Assembly (NCBI GenBank): GCA_903895515.1
Contig: CAITUB010000043.1
Location: 1-5,120 of the forward strand
DNA: 5,120 bases
Direction: 5' to 3'
Origin: an uncultured Acidimicrobium sp.
Lineage (GTDB): Bacteria; Actinomycetota; Acidimicrobiia; Acidimicrobiales; Ilumatobacteraceae
A program made the translations under genes and the position numbers. Below are positions 1-5,120 of the stretch, in pieces. The notes beneath the pieces are model-generated. The model worked only from the letters and a program-made list of their open reading frames with translations, was not told the origin of the DNA and made no database searches. Within the stretch, counting starts at the first letter, position 1, and each line of letters begins with the position of its first letter.

Positions 1-1320
1 AGTCGTCCACGGAGTTTTGATTCAGATCGTCCGTCGCGTCCGCGCAGTGGTGATGATCGTTCTGCCGGCCGCGGCCGTCCGTCAGCTGGTCGTCCAAGTT
101 CGGGCCGCCCGTCGTCTGGTCGTCCATCAGCTGGTGGCAGGTTTGCAGATCGCGATTCGCGTCCAAGTCGTCCTCGTGGCGATGACGACCGTCCAAGTCG
201 TCCTCGCAGTTTTGATTCAGATCGTCCGTCGCGTCCGCGCAGCGGTGATGATCGTCCACCAACACGTGGTCGTTTCGGTGATCGCCCAGATCGTCCGTCG
301 CGTCCGCGTAGTGATGATGATCGTCCAGCCGGTCGTGGTCGCCCAAGTTCGGGTCGTCCGTCTTCGGGTGGCCGTTTCGGTGATCGCGATTCGCGTCCAA
401 GTCGTCCTCGTGGCGATGACGACCGTCCAAGTCGCGCACGCAGTTTCGATGACCGTCCAGCGCGTCCGCAGTCAGATGCGCAACGTCGTGCCGATGAAGT
501 CCGTTCACGCACAGGTGGCCGTCGCTATGACCGCGATGCAGCACCGCGTAACGATCATCAGCAAGAGCGTTGGAACGATGAGGGTTCAACTCGTGCACCA
601 CGCCGTGGATCGGGAAGCCGTGACAACGATGCGCCAATCCATTTGGAGCGTGATGAGAAGCGTGCCTCAGCACCAGCTTTAGCTCACGTTGAAGCAACGG
701 TTGGCAAAAAGATCGCTGGCATTGTTGGCGATCCTGCAGCGAAGCGTTTGATTGGAAAACTTGCACTTGCACTCGATGCATTTGAAAAGGGTCGTTACCA
801 GGATGCAAAACGAATCATCATTCCAATCACGCGTGAGTGTGAGGGAGTGCATCTCATTCACGAAATTGCTGGTCTTTCGTTGTATCGCCTCGGTCAATGG
901 CGCGATGCTGCCGATCACCTAGAAAAGGCACGCGTTGCGATGCCTGCTTCGACGTTGAATCATCCAGTACTTGCTGACTGTTATCGCGCGCTTATGCGTT
1001 ATGAAAAGGTTGACGAGTTGTGGAAAGAGTTGAAGGATGCTTCACCGGATCCTGCAATTGTTGCTGAAGGTCGCATTGTTGCGGCTAGCGCACAAGCCGA
1101 TAAGGGCGACATACAAAATGCCGTTCGTATCATGCAGCAGACCAAAAAGGATCCTGCGAAGGTTCGTGAACACCACTTACGCGAGTGGTACGTACTTGCA
1201 GACTTGTATGACCGTTCAGGCGACGTGATTAACGCGCGCGAATGGTTTAAGAAGATTGCACACAACGATCCAGACTTCTCGGACATTCGCGATCGCCTCA
1301 CGGCAATCGGTTCGCACTAA
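1..1320 (+). CDS. TPR-domain protein with long Arg/Asp-rich disordered N-terminal region (5' end outside window)
   Basis: Frame 1 is open from the first base to the TAA at 1318-1320, giving 439 visible residues; the start lies left of the window. Residues 1 to about 220 are low complexity. In the first 160 residues I count about 43 Arg and 26 Asp; there is no Lys before residue 220 and no Glu before 166. The motif DRPSRPR occurs exactly at residues 9, 63, 74 and 97, with variants at 53, 131 and 141. From about residue 240 it becomes an ordinary helical domain with several TPR-like helix pairs, for example FEKGRYQDAKR, LYRLGQWRDAADHLEKA, LYDRSGDVINAREWFKKI. Position and fold match the actinobacterial Rv1691-type TPR protein upstream of the HAD phosphatase and tlyA (family knowledge). 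The function is unknown; protein or RNA scaffolding is an inference. A TTG at 643 could start a tail-less form, but the repeat frame runs into it without a stop and has the same protein-like codon pattern, so I treat it as internal. Confidence 0.87.
   Translation, partial: SRPRSFDSDRPSRPRSGDDRSAGRGRPSAGRPSSGRPSSGRPSAGGRFADRDSRPSRPRGDDDRPSRPRSFDSDRPSRPRSGDDRPPTRGRFGDRPDRPSRPRSDDDRPAGRGRPSSGRPSSGGRFGDRDSRPSRPRGDDDRPSRARSFDDRPARPQSDAQRRADEVRSRTGGRRYDRDAAPRNDHQQERWNDEGSTRAPRRGSGSRDNDAPIHLERDEKRASAPALAHVEATVGKKIAGIVGDPAAKRLIGKLALALDAFEKGRYQDAKRIIIPITRECEGVHLIHEIAGLSLYRLGQWRDAADHLEKARVAMPASTLNHPVLADCYRALMRYEKVDELWKELKDASPDPAIVAEGRIVAASAQADKGDIQNAVRIMQQTKKDPAKVREHHLREWYVLADLYDRSGDVINAREWFKKIAHNDPDFSDIRDRLTAIGSH
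148..200 (+). repeat. Perfect 53-bp direct repeat, copy 1
   Basis: The 53 bases from GATCGCGATT to CCAAGTCG are identical to 382-434. The copies are 234 nt apart (78 codons) and code for D-R-D-S-R-P-S-R-P-R-G-D-D-D-R-P-S followed by Arg. Identity at synonymous positions points to recent duplication or gene conversion rather than protein-level selection alone. Confidence 0.9.
196..255 (+). repeat. 60-bp near-identical direct repeat of window positions 1-60
   Basis: Positions 196-255 match 1-60 at 57 of 60 bases, an offset of 195 nt (65 codons). Two differences fall at positions 9 and 12 of the unit and one (T/C) at position 48. Each unit encodes S-R-P-R-S-F-D-S-D-R-P-S-R-P-R-S-G-D-D-R with little or no change. 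Confidence 0.88.
382..434 (+). repeat. Perfect 53-bp direct repeat, copy 2
   Basis: Identical to 148-200. Downstream the copies diverge at once (TCCTCGCAGTTTTGAT after copy 1, CGCACGCAGTTTCGAT after copy 2). Upstream both follow a GGCAGGTTTGCA / GGCCGTTTCGGT type G-G-R-F-x block, so the homology extends further at lower identity. Confidence 0.9.
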
Positions 1321-2510
1321 CGCGTTTTCATTTCCCGCAATACGAACCCCGTTCGTAGCTTCGGTGAAAAGAATGTTGATTTCGGTGGCATGAGCAAACC
1401 CTCGTTTGCTGTGCGCTGAATTTCGGCAACGCTCACTGGTCGAATCAATATCGCAGCTGTTGCATCGCTCGTTTGTAGCTCATGTTGAACTTCGGTTACT
1501 CCGTGCTGATAGCGAACTTCGTGTTGCACAGAAGACAACGCGTGTTCGAGGTATGCACTGTCAAGGTTTCTCACGCCTGTAAACCGTTCAGCAATCGGCG
1601 TGAGCCAATGAGTTCGGCCAGTTTTTGCAACGAGGCACAGAGACCCGCGTTCATTCATCTGTGACAACGTTGTTGGACCAACTGAGTCTGCGTCGTTGAT
1701 CGTGAAAAATGGCGAAAGTGCTGCTGCCAATTGTTTGTAGGTGATGCCTTCATATAAGCGATGAATAGCGGCGACGCTGAGTTGCTCGTCGATGAGTTCA
1801 TTGATGTACGTCAGTGTGAGTTCAGCGCCAGTTGACTTGCTGTTCGTTCGCTCACGAGTTTCATCGCGGTATGTGCGGCTAATGGCGTAGCGATGATGCC
1901 CGTCAGCAATCACCACTGGGTGCGCTGTAATAGCAGCAGATATTTGGGTTATGCGATTGGTGTCGGTTACGCGTTCGACACTGTGCACGACCCCAAGATC
2001 ATCGGTAATTTCGCCAAGCAACTCGGCCGGCTCTGTAAGCAGAGCTGATAAGCCCTCAGCTAACGACAAACCCCACACGGGGGACAAGTTGGCATCTGTT
2101 GCACGCGTCAGTTCAAGACGATCGGTTTTCGCCTTCGGAGTGGTGCGTTCGTGCGGGAGTACTCCGCCAGCGCCTTCATCAACTACCTCGAGTGCACCAA
2201 TAACCCCAACAACATTGCGAGGTTTACCAGTCGAATCGGTGAATCGCATTCGGTACAACGTGAACGAAGGTGTCTCGTCGCGCACCAGGACGCCATCACT
2301 GATCCACTGATTCAGTATCGATGCAGCATGCTCGTATGCGTTGCCCGCAGCGGAAACCGGCATGTCGATGTGAACGATGTTGTCTTCATGCCTAGTGGCT
2401 AGAGCCAATCGATCGGCATCCGAAAGCACGTCATATGGCGGGGAACAGACATCGTGTAGTTCGATATTGCGCCGATAACGGAGCGCCTGAAACGGTTCAA
2501 AACGAGGCAC
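1317..2510 (-). CDS. DUF1015 family protein
   Basis: This 397-residue protein has a GTG start at 2510-2508 and a TAG stop at 1319-1317; the length is typical of DUF1015 (about 400). Family hallmarks appear in order: an N-terminal PF-x-AL block (6-10), SPPYDVLS (23-30), HERTTPK with a following K-x-DRLEL stretch (120-134), ATDANLSPV (137-145), the signature VIADGHHRYA (200-209), and a C-terminal MPPKSTFF-x-PK block. I see no signal peptide or membrane segment, so it is probably cytosolic. The His/Asp-rich ADGHHRY motif looks like an active or ligand site, but I know of no firmly established reaction for this family. It faces opposite to the cluster: its tail overlaps the TPR gene by 4 bp and its start lies 9 bp from the divergent HAD gene. 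No Shine-Dalgarno sequence is visible upstream of the GTG, consistent with leaderless translation. Membership is secure; function is open. Confidence 0.93.
   Translation of the reverse strand: MPRFEPFQALRYRRNIELHDVCSPPYDVLSDADRLALATRHEDNIVHIDMPVSAAGNAYEHAASILNQWISDGVLVRDETPSFTLYRMRFTDSTGKPRNVVGVIGALEVVDEGAGGVLPHERTTPKAKTDRLELTRATDANLSPVWGLSLAEGLSALLTEPAELLGEITDDLGVVHSVERVTDTNRITQISAAITAHPVVIADGHHRYAISRTYRDETRERTNSKSTGAELTLTYINELIDEQLSVAAIHRLYEGITYKQLAAALSPFFTINDADSVGPTTLSQMNERGSLCLVAKTGRTHWLTPIAERFTGVRNLDSAYLEHALSSVQHEVRYQHGVTEVQHELQTSDATAAILIRPVSVAEIQRTANEGLLMPPKSTFFSPKLRTGFVLREMKTR
1341..1357. repeat. Perfect inverted repeat (7-bp stem, 3-nt loop) near the convergent gene ends
   Basis: TACGAAC, CCC, GTTCGTA forms a perfect hairpin 20 bp past the TPR stop and inside the last codons of the DUF1015 gene. 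No T-run follows on either strand, so it is not a standard intrinsic terminator. It could slow transcription past the overlapping ends, or be a chance result of the L-R-T-G-F-V codons. Confidence 0.4.
2504..2507 (+). promoter_or_regulatory. Weak candidate ribosome binding site (GAGG) for the HAD phosphatase
   Basis: GAGG lies 12 nt upstream of the GTG at 2520, longer than the usual 5-9 nt, and within the first codons of the divergent DUF1015 gene. It would be used only if transcription starts well inside that gene. It competes with the leaderless alternative. Confidence 0.25.
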
Positions 2511-2513
2511 AAT
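2508..2513 (+). promoter_or_regulatory. Possible -10 element for a leaderless HAD-operon transcript
   Basis: CACAAT matches the TANNNT -10 consensus except for the first base. It sits exactly at -12 to -7 if transcription begins at the G of the GTG at 2520. It overlaps the divergent GTG start (CAC, 2508-2510). No good -35 hexamer is seen 16-18 bp upstream. This is a position-based guess only. Confidence 0.2.
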
Positions 2514-2519
2514 TACAGT

Positions 2520-3317
2520 GTGCCATTGAAGCCAGCAATTTTGTGCGATCTAGACGGGGTCGTGTGGCTCATGCACCAACCTATTCCCGGTTCGGTTGAT
2601 GCCATTTCTCGATTGCGAGAAGCGGGTCATCGCGTACTGTTCGTGACCAATAATTCTCACTCATCGGCCAATGAGCAGGCAGCGGTTCTTGAAAGCATTG
2701 GTATTCCAGCTGTTGGCGATGTGGTTACTGCGTCGCAGTCCGCTGGTGCATTGCTCCATGTTGGTGAGCGCGTGTTGACATGTGGCGGTCCAGGAGTGAT
2801 GCAAGCAATTACTGATGCTGGTGCAATTGTGGTCGGTCGATCTGATGATCCAAACCTTCCAAAAGACATTGCAGTGGATGCGGTAGTCGTGGCCTTTCAT
2901 CGAACATTTGATTTTGCTGGTCTGACACGATTGTCGGCAACGATTCGTCAAGGTGCTCGTTTCATAGCGACCAATGACGATGCAACGTATCCGACACCTG
3001 ATGGTGTCATTCCGGGAGGCGGAGCAATTGTTGCCGCTGTTGCAACTGCCAGCGGTGTTCAGCCAATTATTGCTGGCAAGCCATATGCACCAATGGCGAA
3101 ACTTGTGCGCAGCGTGCTTGGTAATGCTGACATATCTGGTGCGTGGATGGTGGGAGATCGAGTGTCAACCGATGGTGCCTTTGCCCGCACGCTGGGCTGT
3201 CATTTTGCGCACGTGCGCAGCGGCGTGGCACACAGCGCAGACGAAGTGCTTAATGCTGAGTTTGAAGGAAACGATTTGGCATCGTTCGCCGATTTCATAG
3301 TTCAGAAGTACAGCTAG
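2520..3317 (+). CDS. HAD superfamily (subclass IIA, NagD/phosphoglycolate phosphatase-like) hydrolase
   Basis: A 265-residue cytosolic phosphatase of the HAD-IIA type, cleaving phosphomonoesters with Mg2+. All HAD motifs are present: motif I CDLDGV with nucleophile D10 and acid/base D12, motif II FVTNNS (T43, N44), motif III Lys in AGKPYAP (K187), and motif IV MVGDRVSTD (D213, D218). The IIA cap signature TNDDATYPT-x-DG-x-IPGGGAI (151-170) lies between motifs II and III. Length fits the family (about 260-340, at the short end). The GTG at 2520 is the first possible start after an in-frame TAG at 2457, and it puts motif I at the usual distance from the N-terminus. The neighbours match M. tuberculosis Rv1692, described as a glycerol-3-phosphate phosphatase (recalled), but the substrate here cannot be read from sequence. 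It is the first gene of a run with tlyA 4 bp downstream. Confidence 0.94.
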   Translation: MPLKPAILCDLDGVVWLMHQPIPGSVDAISRLREAGHRVLFVTNNSHSSANEQAAVLESIGIPAVGDVVTASQSAGALLHVGERVLTCGGPGVMQAITDAGAIVVGRSDDPNLPKDIAVDAVVVAFHRTFDFAGLTRLSATIRQGARFIATNDDATYPTPDGVIPGGGAIVAAVATASGVQPIIAGKPYAPMAKLVRSVLGNADISGAWMVGDRVSTDGAFARTLGCHFAHVRSGVAHSADEVLNAEFEGNDLASFADFIVQKYS

Positions 3318-3321
3318 CGCA

Positions 3322-4083
3322 GTGAGTACTCGTCGTGTTCGGGTTGATGCTGCCCTCGTGCAACGTGGGCTTGCCGATAACGCAACCACTGCAAAAAAAT
3401 TCATCGAAGATGGCGTGGTATTGGTAAACGGGTCAGTGGTGTTGACTCAGAGCAGGCAAGTTGCGCCATCAGATGAGTTGTTGGTGAAATTTGCCGATCA
3501 ATTTGTATCGCGCGGTGGGATCAAATTGGATGCTGCACTTTCGCAGTTCGGCATTGATGCAAGCAACAAGCGAACTCTTGATGCAGGTGCATCAACGGGT
3601 GGGTTCACCGACTGCTTGTTGCAACGTGGCGCTTTGGCAGTAGTTGCAATTGACGTGGGTAAGTCGCAGATGCATGAACGAGTTGCAACCAATGAACGTG
3701 TTGTTGTTATTGATGGGTTCAATGTTCGCCAATTGTTAGATGACGAGCAGGATCTACCGCAGCCTTTGCGAGGAGCCTTCGACCTAGTGGTTGCCGATTT
3801 GTCGTTTATTTCATTGAAGACTGTGAGCCAGGCACTCACCGCGCGGCTATCTCAAAACGGTGACTTGGTGGTGTTGGTCAAACCACAGTTCGAGGCCACC
3901 AAGCTTGAAGTTGATAAGAGTCAGGGCGTCATCGCCGACCAGGCCATCCGTGACCGCGTAATTGGGGAAGTGAACGTATCCTTTGCGGCGCTTGGTTGGG
4001 CAGTGCACGGTTGCGTCGAGTCGCCAATTCATGGCGCTGAGGGCAATGTTGAATATTTGGTCTGGTATAGGTTTAAGGCGTGA
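3322..4083 (+). CDS. tlyA: TlyA family rRNA (cytidine-2'-O)-methyltransferase / S4-domain protein
   Basis: A 253-residue protein. An N-terminal S4 RNA-binding domain (about 4-62, with RVDAALVQRG, AKKFIEDGVVLVNG) is followed by an FtsJ/RrmJ-like SAM methyltransferase domain. The SAM-binding motif is LDAGASTGGFTD (86-97). The catalytic K-D-K-E tetrad expected for TlyA is intact: K68 (SRGGIK), D159 (ADLSFISL), K187 (LVKPQFE) and E244 (GNVEYL). The M. tuberculosis homologue methylates 23S C1920 and 16S C1409 and sets capreomycin/viomycin sensitivity (family knowledge). The N-terminal STRRVRVDA extension resembles the long, dual-site type II form, but the C-terminus ends soon after the NVEYLVW block, so the type is uncertain. 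The GTG at 3322 lies 4 bp after the HAD stop and has no strong ribosome site, suggesting translational coupling. The next in-frame GTG (3358) would cut into the S4 domain. Confidence 0.95.
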   Translation: MSTRRVRVDAALVQRGLADNATTAKKFIEDGVVLVNGSVVLTQSRQVAPSDELLVKFADQFVSRGGIKLDAALSQFGIDASNKRTLDAGASTGGFTDCLLQRGALAVVAIDVGKSQMHERVATNERVVVIDGFNVRQLLDDEQDLPQPLRGAFDLVVADLSFISLKTVSQALTARLSQNGDLVVLVKPQFEATKLEVDKSQGVIADQAIRDRVIGEVNVSFAALGWAVHGCVESPIHGAEGNVEYLVWYRFKA

Positions 4084-4105
4084 ACTTGTTGGATTTGGGC
4101 AGATA

Positions 4106-4972
4106 ATGGCAAATATTTTCGTCATCGCTCATCATTCGCGTACCGAAATTCCGGTCTTGCTCGCTGATCTTCGCTCGTGGGCAACGAGTCGTGGCCACGA
4201 ACTATGGATGAACGACTTCGATGCACAAGCATTGAATTGTCTCGAACTCTCCAACCCACGACATCCAATGGATGCCGATCTTGTAGTCAGCCTTGGTGGC
4301 GATGGAACCGTGTTGCGGGCTGTGCACATGCTCGATGGTGCACCGGTTCCAATCCTTGGTGTGAATGTGGGAACGCTGGGATATCTCACTGAAATTGATC
4401 CTGAAGAATTGATCGATGCGTTAACAAAATGGGAATCCGGAGTTTCTGGTACCGACTACGTAATTGATGCCCGCATGATGTTGAGCGTTACGTTGCATAA
4501 AGCAGATCGCTCGGCATCGGTTTCATGGCGTGCATTAAATGAGGCCGTGCTCGAAAAGCATCAATCAGGTCACACCATTTGGTTGGACTTGGTCATTAAC
4601 GGTCAAGACTTTGCTCGCTATTCGGCCGATGGCCTCATCGTTTCCACACCAACTGGGAGCACGGCTTACTCCATGAGCGCACGTGGCCCGGTCGTGTCGC
4701 CACGCCATCGCGCGTTGCTCATCACTCCGGTTTCGCCGCACATGTTGTTCGATCGATCGCTCGTCCTCGACCCACACGAGTCGGTACACATCAAAGTCGT
4801 GGGAACTCGTCCAGTTGATTTAGCAATAGACGGTCGTGGAGTGGCAAGCCTTACGCAAGACGATTTGGTCGTGTACGCACCAGACACGTGTCAGGCAATT
4901 TTCATTCGCCTGTTCAAGGAACCGAAGTTTCACCAGATCGTGCGAGCGAAATTTGGCTTGGGAGACGAATAG
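4106..4972 (+). CDS. nadK: NAD kinase (ATP/polyphosphate-NAD kinase)
   Basis: A 288-residue cytosolic enzyme that phosphorylates NAD to NADP. The diagnostic blocks are present in order: SLGGDGTVLRA (62-72, catalytic D66), GVNVGTLGYL (85-94), the LNEAVLEK block (144-151, N145-E146 binding NAD), SADGLIVSTPTGSTAYS (173-189), and a C-terminal LAIDGRG turn. Length is normal for bacterial NAD kinases. The ATG at 4106 starts MANIFVIAHHSR, the typical first beta strand; the longer open frame back to 3983 only overlaps tlyA in another frame and adds nothing like the family. It starts 22 bp after the tlyA stop with only a G-rich TTTGGG as a weak ribosome site. The residue after SA in the SAxGP block is Arg (193), where I recall Gly in many homologues. 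Operon position equals mycobacterial ppnK. Confidence 0.96.
   Translation: MANIFVIAHHSRTEIPVLLADLRSWATSRGHELWMNDFDAQALNCLELSNPRHPMDADLVVSLGGDGTVLRAVHMLDGAPVPILGVNVGTLGYLTEIDPEELIDALTKWESGVSGTDYVIDARMMLSVTLHKADRSASVSWRALNEAVLEKHQSGHTIWLDLVINGQDFARYSADGLIVSTPTGSTAYSMSARGPVVSPRHRALLITPVSPHMLFDRSLVLDPHESVHIKVVGTRPVDLAIDGRGVASLTQDDLVVYAPDTCQAIFIRLFKEPKFHQIVRAKFGLGDE
4961..4964 (+). promoter_or_regulatory. Ribosome binding site for recN
   Basis: GGAG, within GGGAGA, lies 7 nt before the GTG at 4972 and inside the last codons of the NAD kinase gene. It supports this GTG, which overlaps the preceding TAG stop, as the recN start and is the best Shine-Dalgarno match in the window. Confidence 0.55.
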
Positions 4973-5120
4973 TGCTCACCGAGCTACATATTGAAAATCT
5001 TGGTGTTATCGACACACTCGACCTGCAGTTGTCTGAAGGTTTAGTTGCACTCACTGGCGAAACCGGTGCTGGTAAGACGATGATTGTTGAAGCAATCAAC
5101 TTGTTGGTTGGTGGGCGAGC
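4972..5120 (+). CDS. recN: DNA repair protein RecN (N-terminal fragment, cut by right edge)
   Basis: Only the first 49 codons are in the window; RecN is normally about 550-590 residues. The visible part begins MLTELHIENLGVID and carries the Walker A motif GETGAGKT (29-36) followed by a helix ending LLVGGRA, a pattern highly typical of RecN within the SMC-like ATPases. RecN acts in recombinational repair of double-strand breaks, usually LexA-regulated; no LexA box is visible here, although the region upstream is coding. The GTG start shares one base with the NAD kinase TAG (TAGTG), so translation is probably coupled. Gene order nadK-recN is the norm in Actinobacteria. RecF or another SMC-type protein is a much poorer fit to this N-terminus and context. 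Confidence 0.93.
   Translation, partial: MLTELHIENLGVIDTLDLQLSEGLVALTGETGAGKTMIVEAINLLVGGR

Larger units (their letters stand above)
1..480 (+). repeat. Degenerate in-frame repeat array coding for DRPSRPR / GRPSSGRP units
   Basis: The DNA coding for the disordered tail is built from recurring blocks. The 20-mer at 25-44 recurs exactly at 220-239 and 289-308. Offsets between copies (195, 69 and 234 nt) are all multiples of three, so every copy is read in the same frame. The array probably continues left of the window. Beyond about 480 the sequence stays Arg-rich but the units dissolve. Confidence 0.85.

Noticed and set aside
1..480. CRISPR-like direct repeats
   Set aside because: Repeat units are unequal, there are no uniform spacers, spacing is always a multiple of 3 and the whole stretch is one coding frame.
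17..682. 221-codon + strand frame with an ATG start, giving a V/R/Q/A-rich repetitive protein
   Set aside because: It is an off-frame reading of the repeat; the frame continuous with the TPR domain explains the same DNA, and the off-frame product ends at 682 with no recognisable domain.
643..1320. TTG at 643 as the true start of a 225-residue TPR protein
   Set aside because: The same frame is open and gene-like all the way to base 1, and there is no ribosome site in front of this TTG; it is more likely an internal Leu codon.
1319..1326. AACGCGTT palindrome at the convergent gene ends as an operator
   Set aside because: Eight bases, no second copy or promoter context seen; expected by chance in a window of this size.
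1951..2310. 119-codon + strand frame opposite DUF1015
   Set aside because: Ser/Arg/Thr-rich antisense shadow of a clearly real minus-strand gene, without domain or ribosome site.
3498..3839. 113-codon minus-strand frame opposite tlyA
   Set aside because: Antisense shadow of the conserved methyltransferase domain; no family resemblance.
3983..4105. Longer N-terminus for NAD kinase starting inside tlyA
   Set aside because: The extra 41 residues overlap tlyA in another frame and do not look like the family; MANIFVIAHHSR at 4106 is the usual beginning.

Overview
This is a roughly 50% GC bacterial chromosome segment with the conserved actinobacterial gene order TPR protein - HAD-IIA phosphatase - tlyA - NAD kinase - recN. 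From memory, the same order occurs in Mycobacterium tuberculosis around Rv1691-Rv1696. The moderate GC, the frequent GTG starts and the protein sequences suggest an actinobacterium, possibly an aquatic Acidimicrobiia lineage. The phylum-level placement is an inference from synteny and the class-level one is weak.

Layout: (1) Positions 1-1320, + strand, hold the 3' part of one gene cut by the left edge. Its reading frame is open from base 1. It encodes an Arg/Asp/Ser/Pro/Gly-rich repetitive disordered segment (about 220 residues visible), followed by a TPR-type helical domain. The DNA of the disordered part contains in-frame direct repeats, including a perfect 53-bp pair. (2) Positions 1317-2510, - strand, hold a complete DUF1015 gene. 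Its 3' end overlaps the end of the TPR gene by 4 bp, tail to tail. (3) Only 9 bp separate its GTG start from the GTG start of a divergent + strand gene for a HAD-IIA phosphatase (2520-3317). (4) tlyA (3322-4083), NAD kinase (4106-4972) and the first 49 codons of recN (4972 to the right edge) follow on the + strand, with gaps of 4 and 22 bp and a 1-base overlap. This looks like one operon.

Together the genes are mostly housekeeping: rRNA 2'-O-methylation (TlyA), NADP supply (NAD kinase), DNA break repair (RecN) and a small-molecule phosphatase. I see no defence system, mobile element, RNA gene or CRISPR array, and no clear sign of a new multi-gene system. The points most worth a second look are the repetitive Arg-rich/Lys-free tail fused to the TPR domain, the reverse-oriented DUF1015 gene packed into the core cluster with almost no non-coding DNA, and the 9-bp divergent start region, which suggests leaderless or overlapping promoters. 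No stretch over 300 bases lacks a gene; the longest non-coding gap is 22 bp.
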